From: Symbiobacteriaceae bacterium
GTDB lineage: Bacteria > Bacillota_E > Symbiobacteriia > Symbiobacteriales > Symbiobacteriaceae
Assembly (NCBI GenBank): GCA_027356675.1
Contig: DAHVXO010000254.1
Span: 1-15,024 of the forward strand
Direction of reading: 5' to 3'
Length of the DNA stretch: 15,024 bases
The translations under genes were made by a program, and so were the position numbers. Positions 1 to 7,077 of this stretch are shown here, one piece after another (positions within the stretch are counted from its first letter, which is position 1; every line of letters begins with the position of its first letter). Under the pieces are notes generated by a model. It was not told the DNA's origin. It did no database searches and saw nothing but the letters and a program-made list of their open reading frames with translations.

Positions 1-217
1 CCGGCGGGCGGTGGTGCTCACCGAGGCGCCGCGCACGGCGGGCTTCCACAGCGAGCTGATTGCCCTGGTCAACGATCATGCCCTGGAGTACCTGGAGGCA
101 CCCGTGGCCCGGGTGACCGGGTTCGATATCCCCATGCCTTACCGGCTGACCGAGGATCTGTACCTGCCGGATGCCGGCCGCGTGCTTGAGGCTATCACAA
201 ACGTCAAGAGCTATTAG
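1..217 (+). CDS. pdhB: 2-oxoacid dehydrogenase E1 component, beta subunit (C-terminal part)
   Basis: Only the last 71 codons are in the window; the reading frame is open at the left edge (codons begin at base 2) and ends with TAG at 215-217. The visible part contains the E1 beta C-terminal pattern VVLTEAPRTAGFHSEL followed by a PMPY segment and the closing LYLPDAGRVLEAI helix. With the alpha subunit (presumably upstream) this thiamine-diphosphate enzyme decarboxylates a 2-oxoacid and passes the acyl group to the lipoyl arm of E2 in the cytoplasm. The E2 gene follows after 35 bases on the same strand, so they are very probably one operon. The sequence alone does not separate pyruvate from branched-chain or acetoin substrates. 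The symbol assumes pyruvate. Confidence 0.88.
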   Translation, partial: RRAVVLTEAPRTAGFHSELIALVNDHALEYLEAPVARVTGFDIPMPYRLTEDLYLPDAGRVLEAITNVKSY

Positions 218-252
218 GCCGTCCGCACGGCCATAAGAGAGGACCGACCAGC

Positions 253-1497
253 ATGGCGATTGAATTCAAGCTGCCCGATGTGGGCGAGGGCCTGCATGAG
301 GCGGAGTTGCTCCGGTGGATGGTCAAGGAGGGGGACGTGGTTCAGGAGGACCAGCCCCTCATGGAGGTTCAGACCGATAAGGCCGCGGTGGAGATTCCCT
401 CCCCGGTCAAGGGCAAGGTGACCGGACTGAAGGGCAAGGTGGGCGACATTTTGCATGTCGGGAGTGTTGTCGTGGTGTTTGACGGGGATGGGGCCGAGGT
501 GCCGGCGGCGGTTACGCCGCCGGCACCGAAGGCCCAGGCTGCGGTCGCTGCCGCCCCGGCAGCCACCGTGGCAGCCGTGGGCGGGCGCGCCCTGGCCGCC
601 CCGGCCACCCGGAAGTTGGCGCGGGAGTTGGGCGTGGATATCAATGGGGTGCCCGGGTCTGGTCCAGCCGGGCGCGTGACTGCCGAAGACGTCAAGCAGT
701 TTACGGCTGGGACGGTGGCGGCGCCAGTGGTGGCTGCGGCCCCGGCCCCCGCTCCGGCGGTCGCGACGGTCGTCGCCCCGATCACCCCGGCCGCCGATGA
801 CGAGCGCATCCCCCTGCGCGGCATTCGCAAGGTTATCGCCGAACGCATGGTCAAGTCGAAGCACACAGCACCCCACGTGACCACCGTGGACGAGGTGGAC
901 CTGACCGAGCTGGCAGCCTTCCGCGCGAAGGCCAAGGAGATGGCCGCCCGCAAGAACGTCAAACTCTCCTTTATGCCCTTCTTTTTCAAGGCCCTCACCA
1001 CGGCCCTGAAGGAGTTCCCCTACCTGAACGCCCAGATCGACGACGAAAAGCAGGAGATCGTGCTGCGTAAGCAGTACCACCTCGGTTTCGCTCTCGACAC
1101 CGAGGCGGGGCTCCTGGTGCCCGTGATTCGGGACGTGGACAAGAAGTCCATCTTCCAGATCGCCGCCGAGATGCAGAACCTGATCGAGCGGGGCCGGGCC
1201 GGCAAGCTCCAGCCCGACGAGCTGCGGGGCAGCACCTTCTCGGTCTCCAACCAGGGCTCCATCGGCGGCCTCTTCTTCACGCCTGTCATCAACCATCCCG
1301 AGGTGGGCATTCTCGGTATCGGCCAGACGCAGGAACGCGGGATCGTGCGGGACGGCCAGATCGTCATCCGGAAGATGGCCTACCTCGCCCTCTCCTTTGA
1401 CCACAGGCTGATCGACGGCGCCGTTGCGACGCGGTTCCTCGCCCGGGTCGTGGCACTCCTTGGCAACCCGACCCTGCTGATGCTGGAGGCGATGTAA
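253..1497 (+). CDS. pdhC: Dihydrolipoyl acyltransferase (E2) of 2-oxoacid dehydrogenase complex
   Basis: This 414-aa protein forms the core of the dehydrogenase complex and transfers the acyl group from the lipoyl arm to CoA. Domain order is clear. A single lipoyl domain covers about 1-78, with the lipoylated lysine K43 in QTDKAAVEI. An Ala/Pro/Val linker follows, then a peripheral-subunit-binding domain at about 113-148 (LAAPATRKLARELGVD, GPAGRVTAEDV). A second Ala/Pro linker leads to the catalytic acyltransferase domain from about 185 to the end, with the active-site HRLIDG motif (H384, D388). The length is normal for a one-lipoyl E2. The ATG at 253 has an AGAGAGGA ribosome binding site 9 bases upstream. 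E1 beta precedes it and E3 follows 2 bases after its stop, so all three are co-transcribed. Substrate (pyruvate or branched-chain) is not settled by the sequence. Confidence 0.95.
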   Translation: MAIEFKLPDVGEGLHEAELLRWMVKEGDVVQEDQPLMEVQTDKAAVEIPSPVKGKVTGLKGKVGDILHVGSVVVVFDGDGAEVPAAVTPPAPKAQAAVAAAPAATVAAVGGRALAAPATRKLARELGVDINGVPGSGPAGRVTAEDVKQFTAGTVAAPVVAAAPAPAPAVATVVAPITPAADDERIPLRGIRKVIAERMVKSKHTAPHVTTVDEVDLTELAAFRAKAKEMAARKNVKLSFMPFFFKALTTALKEFPYLNAQIDDEKQEIVLRKQYHLGFALDTEAGLLVPVIRDVDKKSIFQIAAEMQNLIERGRAGKLQPDELRGSTFSVSNQGSIGGLFFTPVINHPEVGILGIGQTQERGIVRDGQIVIRKMAYLALSFDHRLIDGAVATRFLARVVALLGNPTLLMLEAM

Positions 1498-1499
1498 CC

Positions 1500-2915
1500 G
1501 TGGTCATGGGATCTTCCAAGATTGGCACAGATACGCTCATCATCGGCGCCGGCCCCGGCGGGTACGTGGCGGCTCAGCGGGCGTCGCAGCTCGGGCAGGT
1601 GGTCACACTTGTGGAGACGGAAGAACTCGGTGGTACCTGCCTCAACCACGGGTGCATCCCGTCCAAGGCGCTCATCTCGCTCGGTAACCTCATCACCAAC
1701 GTGAAGGACGCCGCCGACCGGGGCATCACGGTGTCGGGGATTGAAGTTGACTTTGCCAAGACCCAGGAGTGGAAGCAGAACAAGGTGGTCAAGCGGTTGA
1801 CCAGCGGCGTCGCCAGCCTCATGAAGGCAGGGGATGTGGAGGTCGTAAAGGGCAAGGCCCACTTCCTCGACCCGCACACCGTGCAGGTGGACATCGATGG
1901 CGGGCAGGCCGCCGTCTATGGCTTCAAGAATTGCATCATCGCTACGGGTTCGGTAGCGGTGAACCCAAAGTTCTTCCCGTTGGATGGGGGGAACGTGGTC
2001 TATTCCCGGGGTGCCCTGGCGTTCACCGCGGTTCCCAAGCATTTCGTGGTCATCGGCGGCGGGTACATCGGGGTCGAGTTGGGCATCGCCTACGCCAAGC
2101 TGGGTTCGGCGGTGACCATCGTGGAGGCGCTGGATCAGCTGCTGCCCGGCACGGACCCCGACCTCGTCAACGTGCTGATGCGCAAGATCCGGCGGCTCGG
2201 TATCACGGTCTACACCAAGTCCAAGGCCGCCGGCGGTCTGGTGGACGGCAAGGTGCGGGTCGAGGACGCTGAGGGCCGGATTCAGGAGATCCCGGCGGAT
2301 AAGGTCCTGGTGGCCGTTGGGCGCCGCCCTTATACCGATGGGCTGGAAATGGACAACGCCGGGGTCACTGTTGACCCCAAGGGCTTCATCCTGGTGGATG
2401 ACCAACTGCGGACCAACGTGAGCCACATCTTCGCCATCGGCGATGTGTGCAGCCCGGTGATGCTGGCACATAAGGCCAGCGCCCAGGGTCGGGTGGCGGC
2501 GGAGACCATAGCCGGTCTCCCCTCCCACGCTGACTGGCAGACGATTCCCGCCGTGGTCTTCACGGACCCCGAGATCGCCTACGTCGGGCTCACCGAAAAG
2601 CAGGCGCAGGAGCAGGGCTACGAGGTCGCCGTCAGCCGGCAGATGTTTGCCGCCGTTGGGCGGGCGCTGACGATGGGTGAGAGCGACGGCCTGGTCAAGC
2701 TGGTGGCCGACAAGAGGACCGGTGTCCTGTTGGGAGCGCAGCTGTGCGGCCCGGAGGTCTCCGAGCTCATCGGCGAATTGACGCTGGCCGTAGAGATGGG
2801 CGCCCTGGCTGAGGATGTGGCCCTGACGCCGCACTACCACCCGACGCTGTCGGAGGGGATCCTCGAAGCGGCTCATTCCCTGGTCAAACAGATCGAGGCG
2901 GGCGGACACAAGTAG
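1500..2915 (+). CDS. lpdA: Dihydrolipoyl dehydrogenase (E3)
   Basis: This 471-aa flavoprotein reoxidises the dihydrolipoyl arm of E2 and reduces NAD. The FAD-binding motif GAGPGG lies at about 16-21. The redox disulfide is C47 and C52 in GGTCLNHGCIPSKAL. The NAD-binding GGGYIG is at 186-191. The C-terminal dimer domain carries HYHPTLSE with the catalytic H447 and E452. Length is typical. The GTG at 1500 is preferred over the ATG at 1506 because GGAGG at 1485-1489, inside the end of the E2 gene, is 10 bases from the GTG and 16 from the ATG. Only two bases separate it from the E2 stop, which suggests translational coupling. A strong intrinsic terminator ends the operon right after it. Confidence 0.96.
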   Translation: MVMGSSKIGTDTLIIGAGPGGYVAAQRASQLGQVVTLVETEELGGTCLNHGCIPSKALISLGNLITNVKDAADRGITVSGIEVDFAKTQEWKQNKVVKRLTSGVASLMKAGDVEVVKGKAHFLDPHTVQVDIDGGQAAVYGFKNCIIATGSVAVNPKFFPLDGGNVVYSRGALAFTAVPKHFVVIGGGYIGVELGIAYAKLGSAVTIVEALDQLLPGTDPDLVNVLMRKIRRLGITVYTKSKAAGGLVDGKVRVEDAEGRIQEIPADKVLVAVGRRPYTDGLEMDNAGVTVDPKGFILVDDQLRTNVSHIFAIGDVCSPVMLAHKASAQGRVAAETIAGLPSHADWQTIPAVVFTDPEIAYVGLTEKQAQEQGYEVAVSRQMFAAVGRALTMGESDGLVKLVADKRTGVLLGAQLCGPEVSELIGELTLAVEMGALAEDVALTPHYHPTLSEGILEAAHSLVKQIEAGGHK

Positions 2916-2925
2916 TCTGCAAGGA

Positions 2926-2969
2926 CGAAAAAGACCCCGGGCGGTGAAAACCGCCCGGGGTCTTTTTCG
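2926..2969 (+). terminator. Intrinsic terminator of the dehydrogenase operon
   Basis: A perfect 20-bp inverted repeat (2926-2945 against 2950-2969) closes on a GAAA tetraloop at 2946-2949. The core is GC-rich and the descending arm carries five T residues at 2963-2967, with matching A residues in the ascending arm. This A/T pairing makes it potentially active on both strands. It starts 11 bases after the E3 stop codon. Confidence 0.93.
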
Positions 2970-3179
2970 TGTGGCCAAGCCTAATGGGCTTGCTGGGCCT
3001 GCGTGTACCCGAGGCCCGGATCGCCGAATGGGCGGCTTAGGGCAGGGAGCGGTCAAAGGCTCAGACAATCGGAGAGGATGGCCGCAGCCAGGGCATCTGC
3101 CCCGGACCTGCCGTCGATGAAATGAAAGTTCAGTTCGAACACGCCGGTCGGCCTCCTCCGTGCGCTGCTATGGCCCAAT

Positions 3180-3241
3180 TGTACGCACTGCTGCAGCAGG
3201 AGCGGCGAGATCGGAGTGGAATGGTACATCGGTCGTACAAC
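3180..3241 (+). promoter_or_regulatory. Inverted repeat TTGTACG / CGTACAA in hydrolase leader
   Basis: TTGTACG at 3180-3186 is exactly mirrored by CGTACAA at 3235-3241, just ahead of the ribosome binding site of the hydrolase. A further GTACA at 3225-3229 lies one helical turn (11 bases) before the GTACA at 3236-3240. This could be an operator or a long-range leader stem that brackets the start region. No confident -35/-10 pair was found next to it. The stretch 2970-3258 otherwise shows no gene. Confidence 0.3.
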
Positions 3242-3258
3242 TCAAGGAGGTGGGCGGA

Positions 3259-4032
3259 TTGCCCCATACCCCTTCCGGCATCTTTTACACAGCGACCGGC
3301 TCAGGCGAACCAGTCGTTCTGCTCCACGGTGTGACGTTGGACGGTCGGATGTGGCAGCATCAGATGGAGCCGCTGCGGGCGGCTGGTTTCCGGGTGATTG
3401 CGGTCGACCTCAGGGGACACGGGCGGTCAGCGGCACTGGCAGACGGTGCAGACTCCGTGGCGGACCTGCTGGGTGTGTTGGATGACGCCGGGGTGGACCG
3501 CTGCCACTTGATTGGCATGTCGATGGGCGGGCATGACGCGGTGGCTTTCGCCGGCCGGCACCCTGAGCGCGTCAAGAGCCTGGTGCTGGCGGCTGCCTGG
3601 CTCCAGATTCCGGAGATGACCTGGGGCCCGCCGGTCCGGACCGTCCGTAACGAGGGCCTGGAGGCTGGCCGCCGGGCCTGGCTGGCCAACCCGGTCTTTG
3701 CGACTGCCGTGCAGGACCCGGACGTGGAGCGGGCTGTGGCGACCATGGTGGGGGAGAACGACCTATCCATTTGGACCCGCAGGGTGCGCGGGCCGGAGCC
3801 GGCGCCGCCAACCGCTGCTGACCTGACTCTGCACGTCCAGGCCCCGACGCAGGTCCTGGTCGGTGAGTTCGACCTGCCGTCTTTCAAGGCCGTCGCCCAA
3901 TGGTTGCAGGCGACCGTTCCCGGCGCCCGTTCCTACCCTGTGGTTGTGATCCCCGAGGCCGGACACATGGCGCCCATGGAACGCCCGGAGGCGTTCAATC
4001 GGGTGGTGTTGGGGTTCCTCCGGCGGGTTTAG
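3259..4032 (+). CDS. Alpha/beta hydrolase
   Basis: A single-domain alpha/beta-hydrolase fold protein, probably a soluble esterase, lactonase or related hydrolase; the substrate cannot be read from the sequence. With the TTG start it has 257 aa. The oxyanion region is LLHGVTLDG (H23-G24). The nucleophile elbow is GMSMGG with S88, the acid is D205 in VGEFDLPSF, and the catalytic histidine is H236 in EAGHMAPMERP. The C-terminal AGHMAPMERPEAFN pattern is typical of the 3-oxoadipate enol-lactonase/haloperoxidase-like group. The TTG at 3259 is chosen because AAGGAGG at 3244-3250 lies 8 bases upstream. A longer in-frame ATG at 3160 exists, but its extension would translate the ribosome binding site and adds a non-family N-terminus. 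The gene stands alone, facing the minus-strand peptidase gene 31 bases downstream. Confidence 0.88.
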   Translation: MPHTPSGIFYTATGSGEPVVLLHGVTLDGRMWQHQMEPLRAAGFRVIAVDLRGHGRSAALADGADSVADLLGVLDDAGVDRCHLIGMSMGGHDAVAFAGRHPERVKSLVLAAAWLQIPEMTWGPPVRTVRNEGLEAGRRAWLANPVFATAVQDPDVERAVATMVGENDLSIWTRRVRGPEPAPPTAADLTLHVQAPTQVLVGEFDLPSFKAVAQWLQATVPGARSYPVVVIPEAGHMAPMERPEAFNRVVLGFLRRV

Positions 4033-4063
4033 GCCACCCGCTCCCGCGACCGGGCCGTCGGCC

Positions 4064-4651
4064 TTAGCGTAGTTTGGGCGGGAATGGTAGCGGCAGGCGG
4101 CTCAGGCGTATCTCCATGGCCTGTGGTGACACGTTGAAGTGCTTGGCCAGGGCCGTGACCCGCCCACCCGTGGCCCGGTACATGGCCAGGATGGGTTGTT
4201 TGGGCATTAGCAGTTCACCGGCGAACCGGTTGGCCTCCCACTCCCGCAGGTAATGGACTCGTCGCTCCTCATCATAGGTATCCGGTCGCCTGATTTCCAT
4301 ATCGGCGCTGGAGCAGGTGAACATGGGGTCTTGCCGAGGTTCGGGCGTGCAGTGCAGGACGAAATGCCCGATCTCATGGGCGACGGAGAAACGCTGCCGG
4401 TGCAGGTGATGGTTCTCCTCGATGGCGATCACCATGGCCTCCGGGTTGAGGAAGGCCGCGTATTTACGGTCCCCTACCCGCAGGTCTGCTACCGGCTGCA
4501 CCCAGATGCCAAATCGCAACAACGCGATCAGTTCGACATCTACCAGATAACCATCCCAGGGTTCTCCGAGTGACTCAAGTTCGGACTTGGCCTCCTGGAG
4601 AACCCGCTGTGCGGCCATTTCCGGATCTAACAACGTGGCTGACACCGTCAT
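4064..4651 (-). CDS. ImmA/IrrE-family zinc metallopeptidase
   Basis: This 195-aa protein has the metallopeptidase core HEIGHFVLH (H92, E93, H96) followed by REWEANRFAGELLMP, where E139 is the likely third zinc ligand. That arrangement is diagnostic of the ImmA/IrrE (M78) group, whose members cleave DNA-binding repressors or other regulators after a stress signal. The last about 40 residues (GRVTALAKHFNVSPQAMEIRL) form a small helix-turn-helix-like segment common in this family. It is the third gene of a minus-strand operon. Its ATG overlaps the stop of the upstream gene (ATGA, 4648-4651), with AAGGAG a few bases ahead. The obvious candidate substrate is the adjacent XRE-like protein, by analogy with ImmA-ImmR. 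That pairing is inference. Confidence 0.9.
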   Translation of the reverse strand: MTVSATLLDPEMAAQRVLQEAKSELESLGEPWDGYLVDVELIALLRFGIWVQPVADLRVGDRKYAAFLNPEAMVIAIEENHHLHRQRFSVAHEIGHFVLHCTPEPRQDPMFTCSSADMEIRRPDTYDEERRVHYLREWEANRFAGELLMPKQPILAMYRATGGRVTALAKHFNVSPQAMEIRLSRLPLPFPPKLR

Positions 4652-5262
4652 TCAGGCTCCTTGGGTTTCCTTGGTGGGGTTTGTGGCTTCCGGGACGCTG
4701 CCTCCCGCACCTTTTTCATTAGTAACTGTTTCTCCGTGTCGCTGCTGGTCTCCTTGTCTCGCGTCAGGACGGCTTGTGGGGAAGCGCCGGAGAGCGCCTC
4801 CAGCGTGAGCAACCGGCGAACTTCTCTGACCAGCGCCGCGAATGGTGCGGCCACCTTGACCGACAGCTGTTTGATGGCGGCGTTGTCCAGGGCCCCAACG
4901 GGCGTCTGGTCGGTCGACAGCTGCTCGATGGCGCTGGGAGTAAGGCCAGCCCTGCGACTCTGTTCCGCCACTGTGAGTCCCGATTGCTCCCGTTCATGGG
5001 CGAGTAGGGTGCCCAGGGTTTGCAGAGCGGTGGTCGGTGGTGGGGATAGTTGGCCAAACAGGCTCACGGCATAGGCCCGGCTCGCTGCGGCTACCTCCTG
5101 CCAGCGCCTCTCGGTGTGGATGTCCAGCATGGCCGGGAGCAATTCGCGCAGTTCCCCGGCATGCTCCGGGTGGGCGGCCGCAAAGGCTGATACGTCCAGC
5201 TGGCCGGAGGTCTCCAGGCGCTGCAGGGCCTCGGCGATGATGGCTTCGATGGGCCGGGTCAT
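4648..5262 (-). CDS. Uncharacterised protein with HPEHA-type N-terminus and XRE-like HTH; putative regulator
   Basis: No named family was recognised for the whole 204-aa protein. Residues 1-50 contain HPEHAGELRELL at 31-42. That resembles a short helical motif often seen at the N-terminus of planctomycete-type kinases and sigma-associated proteins. Residues about 82-148 resemble an XRE helix-turn-helix (LTVAEQSRRAGLTPSAIEQL, then an LxxKVAAPFAALVREVRRL helix). The tail from about 165 is highly charged and ends in Lys/Pro-rich sequence. There is no signal peptide or membrane segment, so it should be cytoplasmic. AGGAGG lies 9 bases before the ATG. The gene overlaps the sigma factor upstream and the peptidase downstream, both by ATGA. 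It could be an anti-sigma factor, a repressor or an adaptor cleaved by the peptidase. None of these is proven. Confidence 0.72.
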   Translation of the reverse strand: MTRPIEAIIAEALQRLETSGQLDVSAFAAAHPEHAGELRELLPAMLDIHTERRWQEVAAASRAYAVSLFGQLSPPPTTALQTLGTLLAHEREQSGLTVAEQSRRAGLTPSAIEQLSTDQTPVGALDNAAIKQLSVKVAAPFAALVREVRRLLTLEALSGASPQAVLTRDKETSSDTEKQLLMKKVREAASRKPQTPPRKPKEPE

Positions 5263-5900
5263 TGCGCGCCACCTCCTGGGTGGGTCGGATTCGGATAGCC
5301 CAGGTCGAGGAGTTGCTTCCTCAGCTCCTTGAGCCCCCGATAGTAGTAGTTTTCAACGCGTTTTTCCACGTTGCCGTCGTCCGTGACCAGGCCCTCGGCG
5401 ACCAGCAGGTGGGCGGTCTCCTTGTTGGAACGGGACTCGAACTGGCGGGCGATGAGCACGAGGCGGTAGTGGTCAGGCAGTTGGGACAGGGCTTGCTGCA
5501 GCAGTGACTGCTCTTCAGATCTGACAGCCTCTTGTGCGGGGTCCGGTGTGGCTCCACTCTGCCGGTCCAGGAGGGGGTCGCCGCTCTCCTGGGGTGCATC
5601 CAGCGTGAGCGCCTCGTGGCTCCGGCCCTTGCGGCGCAGTTCATCGATGATGCGGCGCTTGAGGAGCGCCCAGAAGAGCGCAGCAAAGCGCTCCGGCACT
5701 TCCCGGCGGATGGCCTGGATCAGGGTTGCCCAGTGTGTTTGCATGACATCTTGGGCCAGGTGCGGGTCGGCGATTTCGCGGCGCACGAACTGCACGCCGC
5801 GGGTGTGGTAGCGGTCGACCAGTGCCACCCAGGCTTCCTCCCGACCGCCCAGGGCGGACTGGAGCAGGGTTTCATCCGTCGCGGCTGTGATGGGCGCCAC
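5259..5900 (-). CDS. ECF-like sigma-70 family RNA polymerase sigma factor
   Basis: With the chosen start the protein has 213 aa. Region 2 is at about 11-91 (DETLLQSALGGREEAWVALV, then AQDVMQTHW and LLKRRIIDELRRKGR). Region 4 is at about 131-196 (LSQLPDHYRLVLIARQFE). The linker is acidic, and there is no region 1.1 or 3, as in ECF-type factors. The usual region 4 helix-turn-helix is longer than normal: KETAHLLVAEGLVTDDGNVEKRV separates the two helices. The GTG at 5900 is preferred because AGGAGGT at 5914-5908 sits 7 bases upstream and the protein then begins just before the family's DETLL motif. In-frame ATG 5921 and GTG 5987 are alternatives with poorer sites. It is the first gene of a three-gene operon; its stop overlaps the next start (5259-5262). 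It should direct polymerase to a dedicated promoter set, possibly its own operon. Confidence 0.86.
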   Translation of the reverse strand: MAPITAATDETLLQSALGGREEAWVALVDRYHTRGVQFVRREIADPHLAQDVMQTHWATLIQAIRREVPERFAALFWALLKRRIIDELRRKGRSHEALTLDAPQESGDPLLDRQSGATPDPAQEAVRSEEQSLLQQALSQLPDHYRLVLIARQFESRSNKETAHLLVAEGLVTDDGNVEKRVENYYYRGLKELRKQLLDLGYPNPTHPGGGAQ

Positions 5901-6214
5901 CCCTTCGACCTCCTCACCCATCCGGGATGTCGCTCCAGGATGGCCAATCTCCTCACCGTCCCCCAAGATTTCGGTCCAGGGGTGCACAAGTCCTGTCGGG
6001 CCAGTCAGAGGGCGCGCAAGTACCGGCGCTGGAAGCGCCAGACGAGGGGGTCATGGATCGCGGCTTTTTTTAGGCCTGATCAGGACCGGCGGTGGACTCC
6101 TGTTGTGGCTGGCCTCGGACCGGCACTAGCGGACCTACGGGAGGCCCTTGTCGCCAAGCGGTTCGTCAAGGCCGCAGGTAAGGTGGACCACCAGGGCTAC
6201 GGCACAAGCACAAG

Positions 6215-6234
6215 TCCCCGGCAAAGCCGGGGGA
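6215..6234. repeat. Short GC-rich hairpin
   Basis: TCCCCGGC at 6215-6222 faces GCCGGGG at 6226-6232 across an AAA loop, giving a 7-bp GC stem. No T-run follows on the plus strand, so it is a poor terminator. Hairpins of this kind occur at ends of IS200/IS605-type elements, but no transposase was seen nearby, so the origin is undecided. Confidence 0.4.
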
Positions 6235-6848
6235 GTAAAGTACGGGTGGGCGCAATGTAGCATTAGAAGAGGGAGCAAGGAAGCTGCATGCCTCAGAGAG
6301 CGTGGAGCTTCGTTGATCATGCATGTACTTTGGTGTGAAGCAGCCGCCCGGCGTCGCCCGCCATCCGATCTGGCTGGGAGCCAGCCTGCCGCCTCCAGCT
6401 GCGCCAACCCCTGCCGCTCGGACTCCTGGTTGGAGGAGTATCCAGAGCAACTTGGCCGACTTGGCCACGTGTTGATCGAGGAGCACGGAACCGGGTACCT
6501 GCACAACCGTCGCCTTCACCTGGACCCCGCTGATTGGCAATTCCAGCCAGAACGCTGGAACTCCTTGCGAAACGTTGGGTTTTGGCACGGTCAAAGTCGG
6601 GGGGAGATTGCAAAAACTATCAGTTTAGGCCAGAAGAATGGGAGATTGGGGCTCTGTGGGGGTTTGGCGGTAAGAATTGGGACCAAAACCCCGGTTTTCT
6701 GGGGCGTGGGCGGAGAAACGATCTGTTTTTGCCTGACATCGGGCCCAGGGCGGCTGGCAATTTCTATCGATTCACTCCAAAGGCGACTGCAGGCCGAGAC
6801 AGGTTCACCTGTCCGGCATGCTTGTCTGGCGTTTGCCGCGTCTGGGGT

Positions 6849-7013
6849 CCCGCCGACCCGTAGGCCGGTTACGCCTCCCTCACCGTGGGCGAACTGCACC
6901 TCCACCGGTAGGTCTTCCAGATAGAGTCGCCAGTCGCCCATGGGGATCAGCTTCTTGCGACCGAAGAGAAGCCCCTGGCCATACGGTCGGACTTCAACCT
7001 TGATCCCCGTCCG
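6849..7013 (-). pseudogene. Decayed C-terminal fragment, serine-hydrolase-like
   Basis: Read on the minus strand from after an in-frame stop at 7016-7014, the frame gives KVEVRPYGQGLLFGRKKLIP, then GDWRLYLEDLPVEVQFAHG and GGVTGLRV. This is protein-like and resembles the C-terminal beta-rich tail of serine hydrolases related to class C beta-lactamases, where a VxVxFxRxxGxVTGLxV ending is common. After about 6849 the frame degenerates into nonsense-like sequence, and there is no upstream catalytic domain. It is best read as a remnant of a lost gene. The family match is from memory of the motif only. Confidence 0.3.
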
Positions 7014-7077
7014 TCACTCACGTAAGTCCCTTCCACCACATGGAGCACTGCAAAACTGCGCAGGCGGGGGGATGTTT

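Larger units (their letters stand above)
5901..7077. other. Gene-poor stretch between the sigma operon and the ABC operon
   Basis: About 1.2 kb without a convincing intact gene. Both strands hold open frames, the longest at 6148-6924 on the plus strand, but they lack ribosome binding sites, have low-complexity compositions and show no recognisable motifs. Several bases around 6590-6720 are richer in A and T than the surroundings. It contains the probable leader of the sigma operon (right after 5900), short palindromes at 6025-6039 and 6075-6084, a GC hairpin at 6215-6234 and a decayed coding fragment at 6849-7013. The region looks like eroded former coding sequence. Confidence 0.5.

Noticed and set aside
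214..1404. 396-codon open frame on the minus strand
   Set aside because: It lies antisense to the E2 gene, which has all expected motifs; the product is low-complexity and unlike any family I know.
1380..3068. 562-codon open frame on the minus strand
   Set aside because: It is antisense to the clear E3 gene, has no recognisable domain and contains the His/Arg/Gly-rich text typical of shadow frames in GC-rich DNA.
4033..4063. Possible shared terminator between the convergent hydrolase and peptidase genes
   Set aside because: Only a 4-bp stem (CGAC/GTCG) with no T-run on either strand.
5901..5987. Longer sigma factor starting at GTG 5987 or ATG 5921
   Set aside because: GTG 5900 has a near-perfect AGGAGGT 7 bases upstream, while the longer forms have poor sites and add residues outside the sigma fold.
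6148..6924. 258-codon plus-strand open frame in the gene-poor tract
   Set aside because: No ribosome binding site, no motifs, and the decayed fragment on the opposite strand at 6849-7013 overlaps it.
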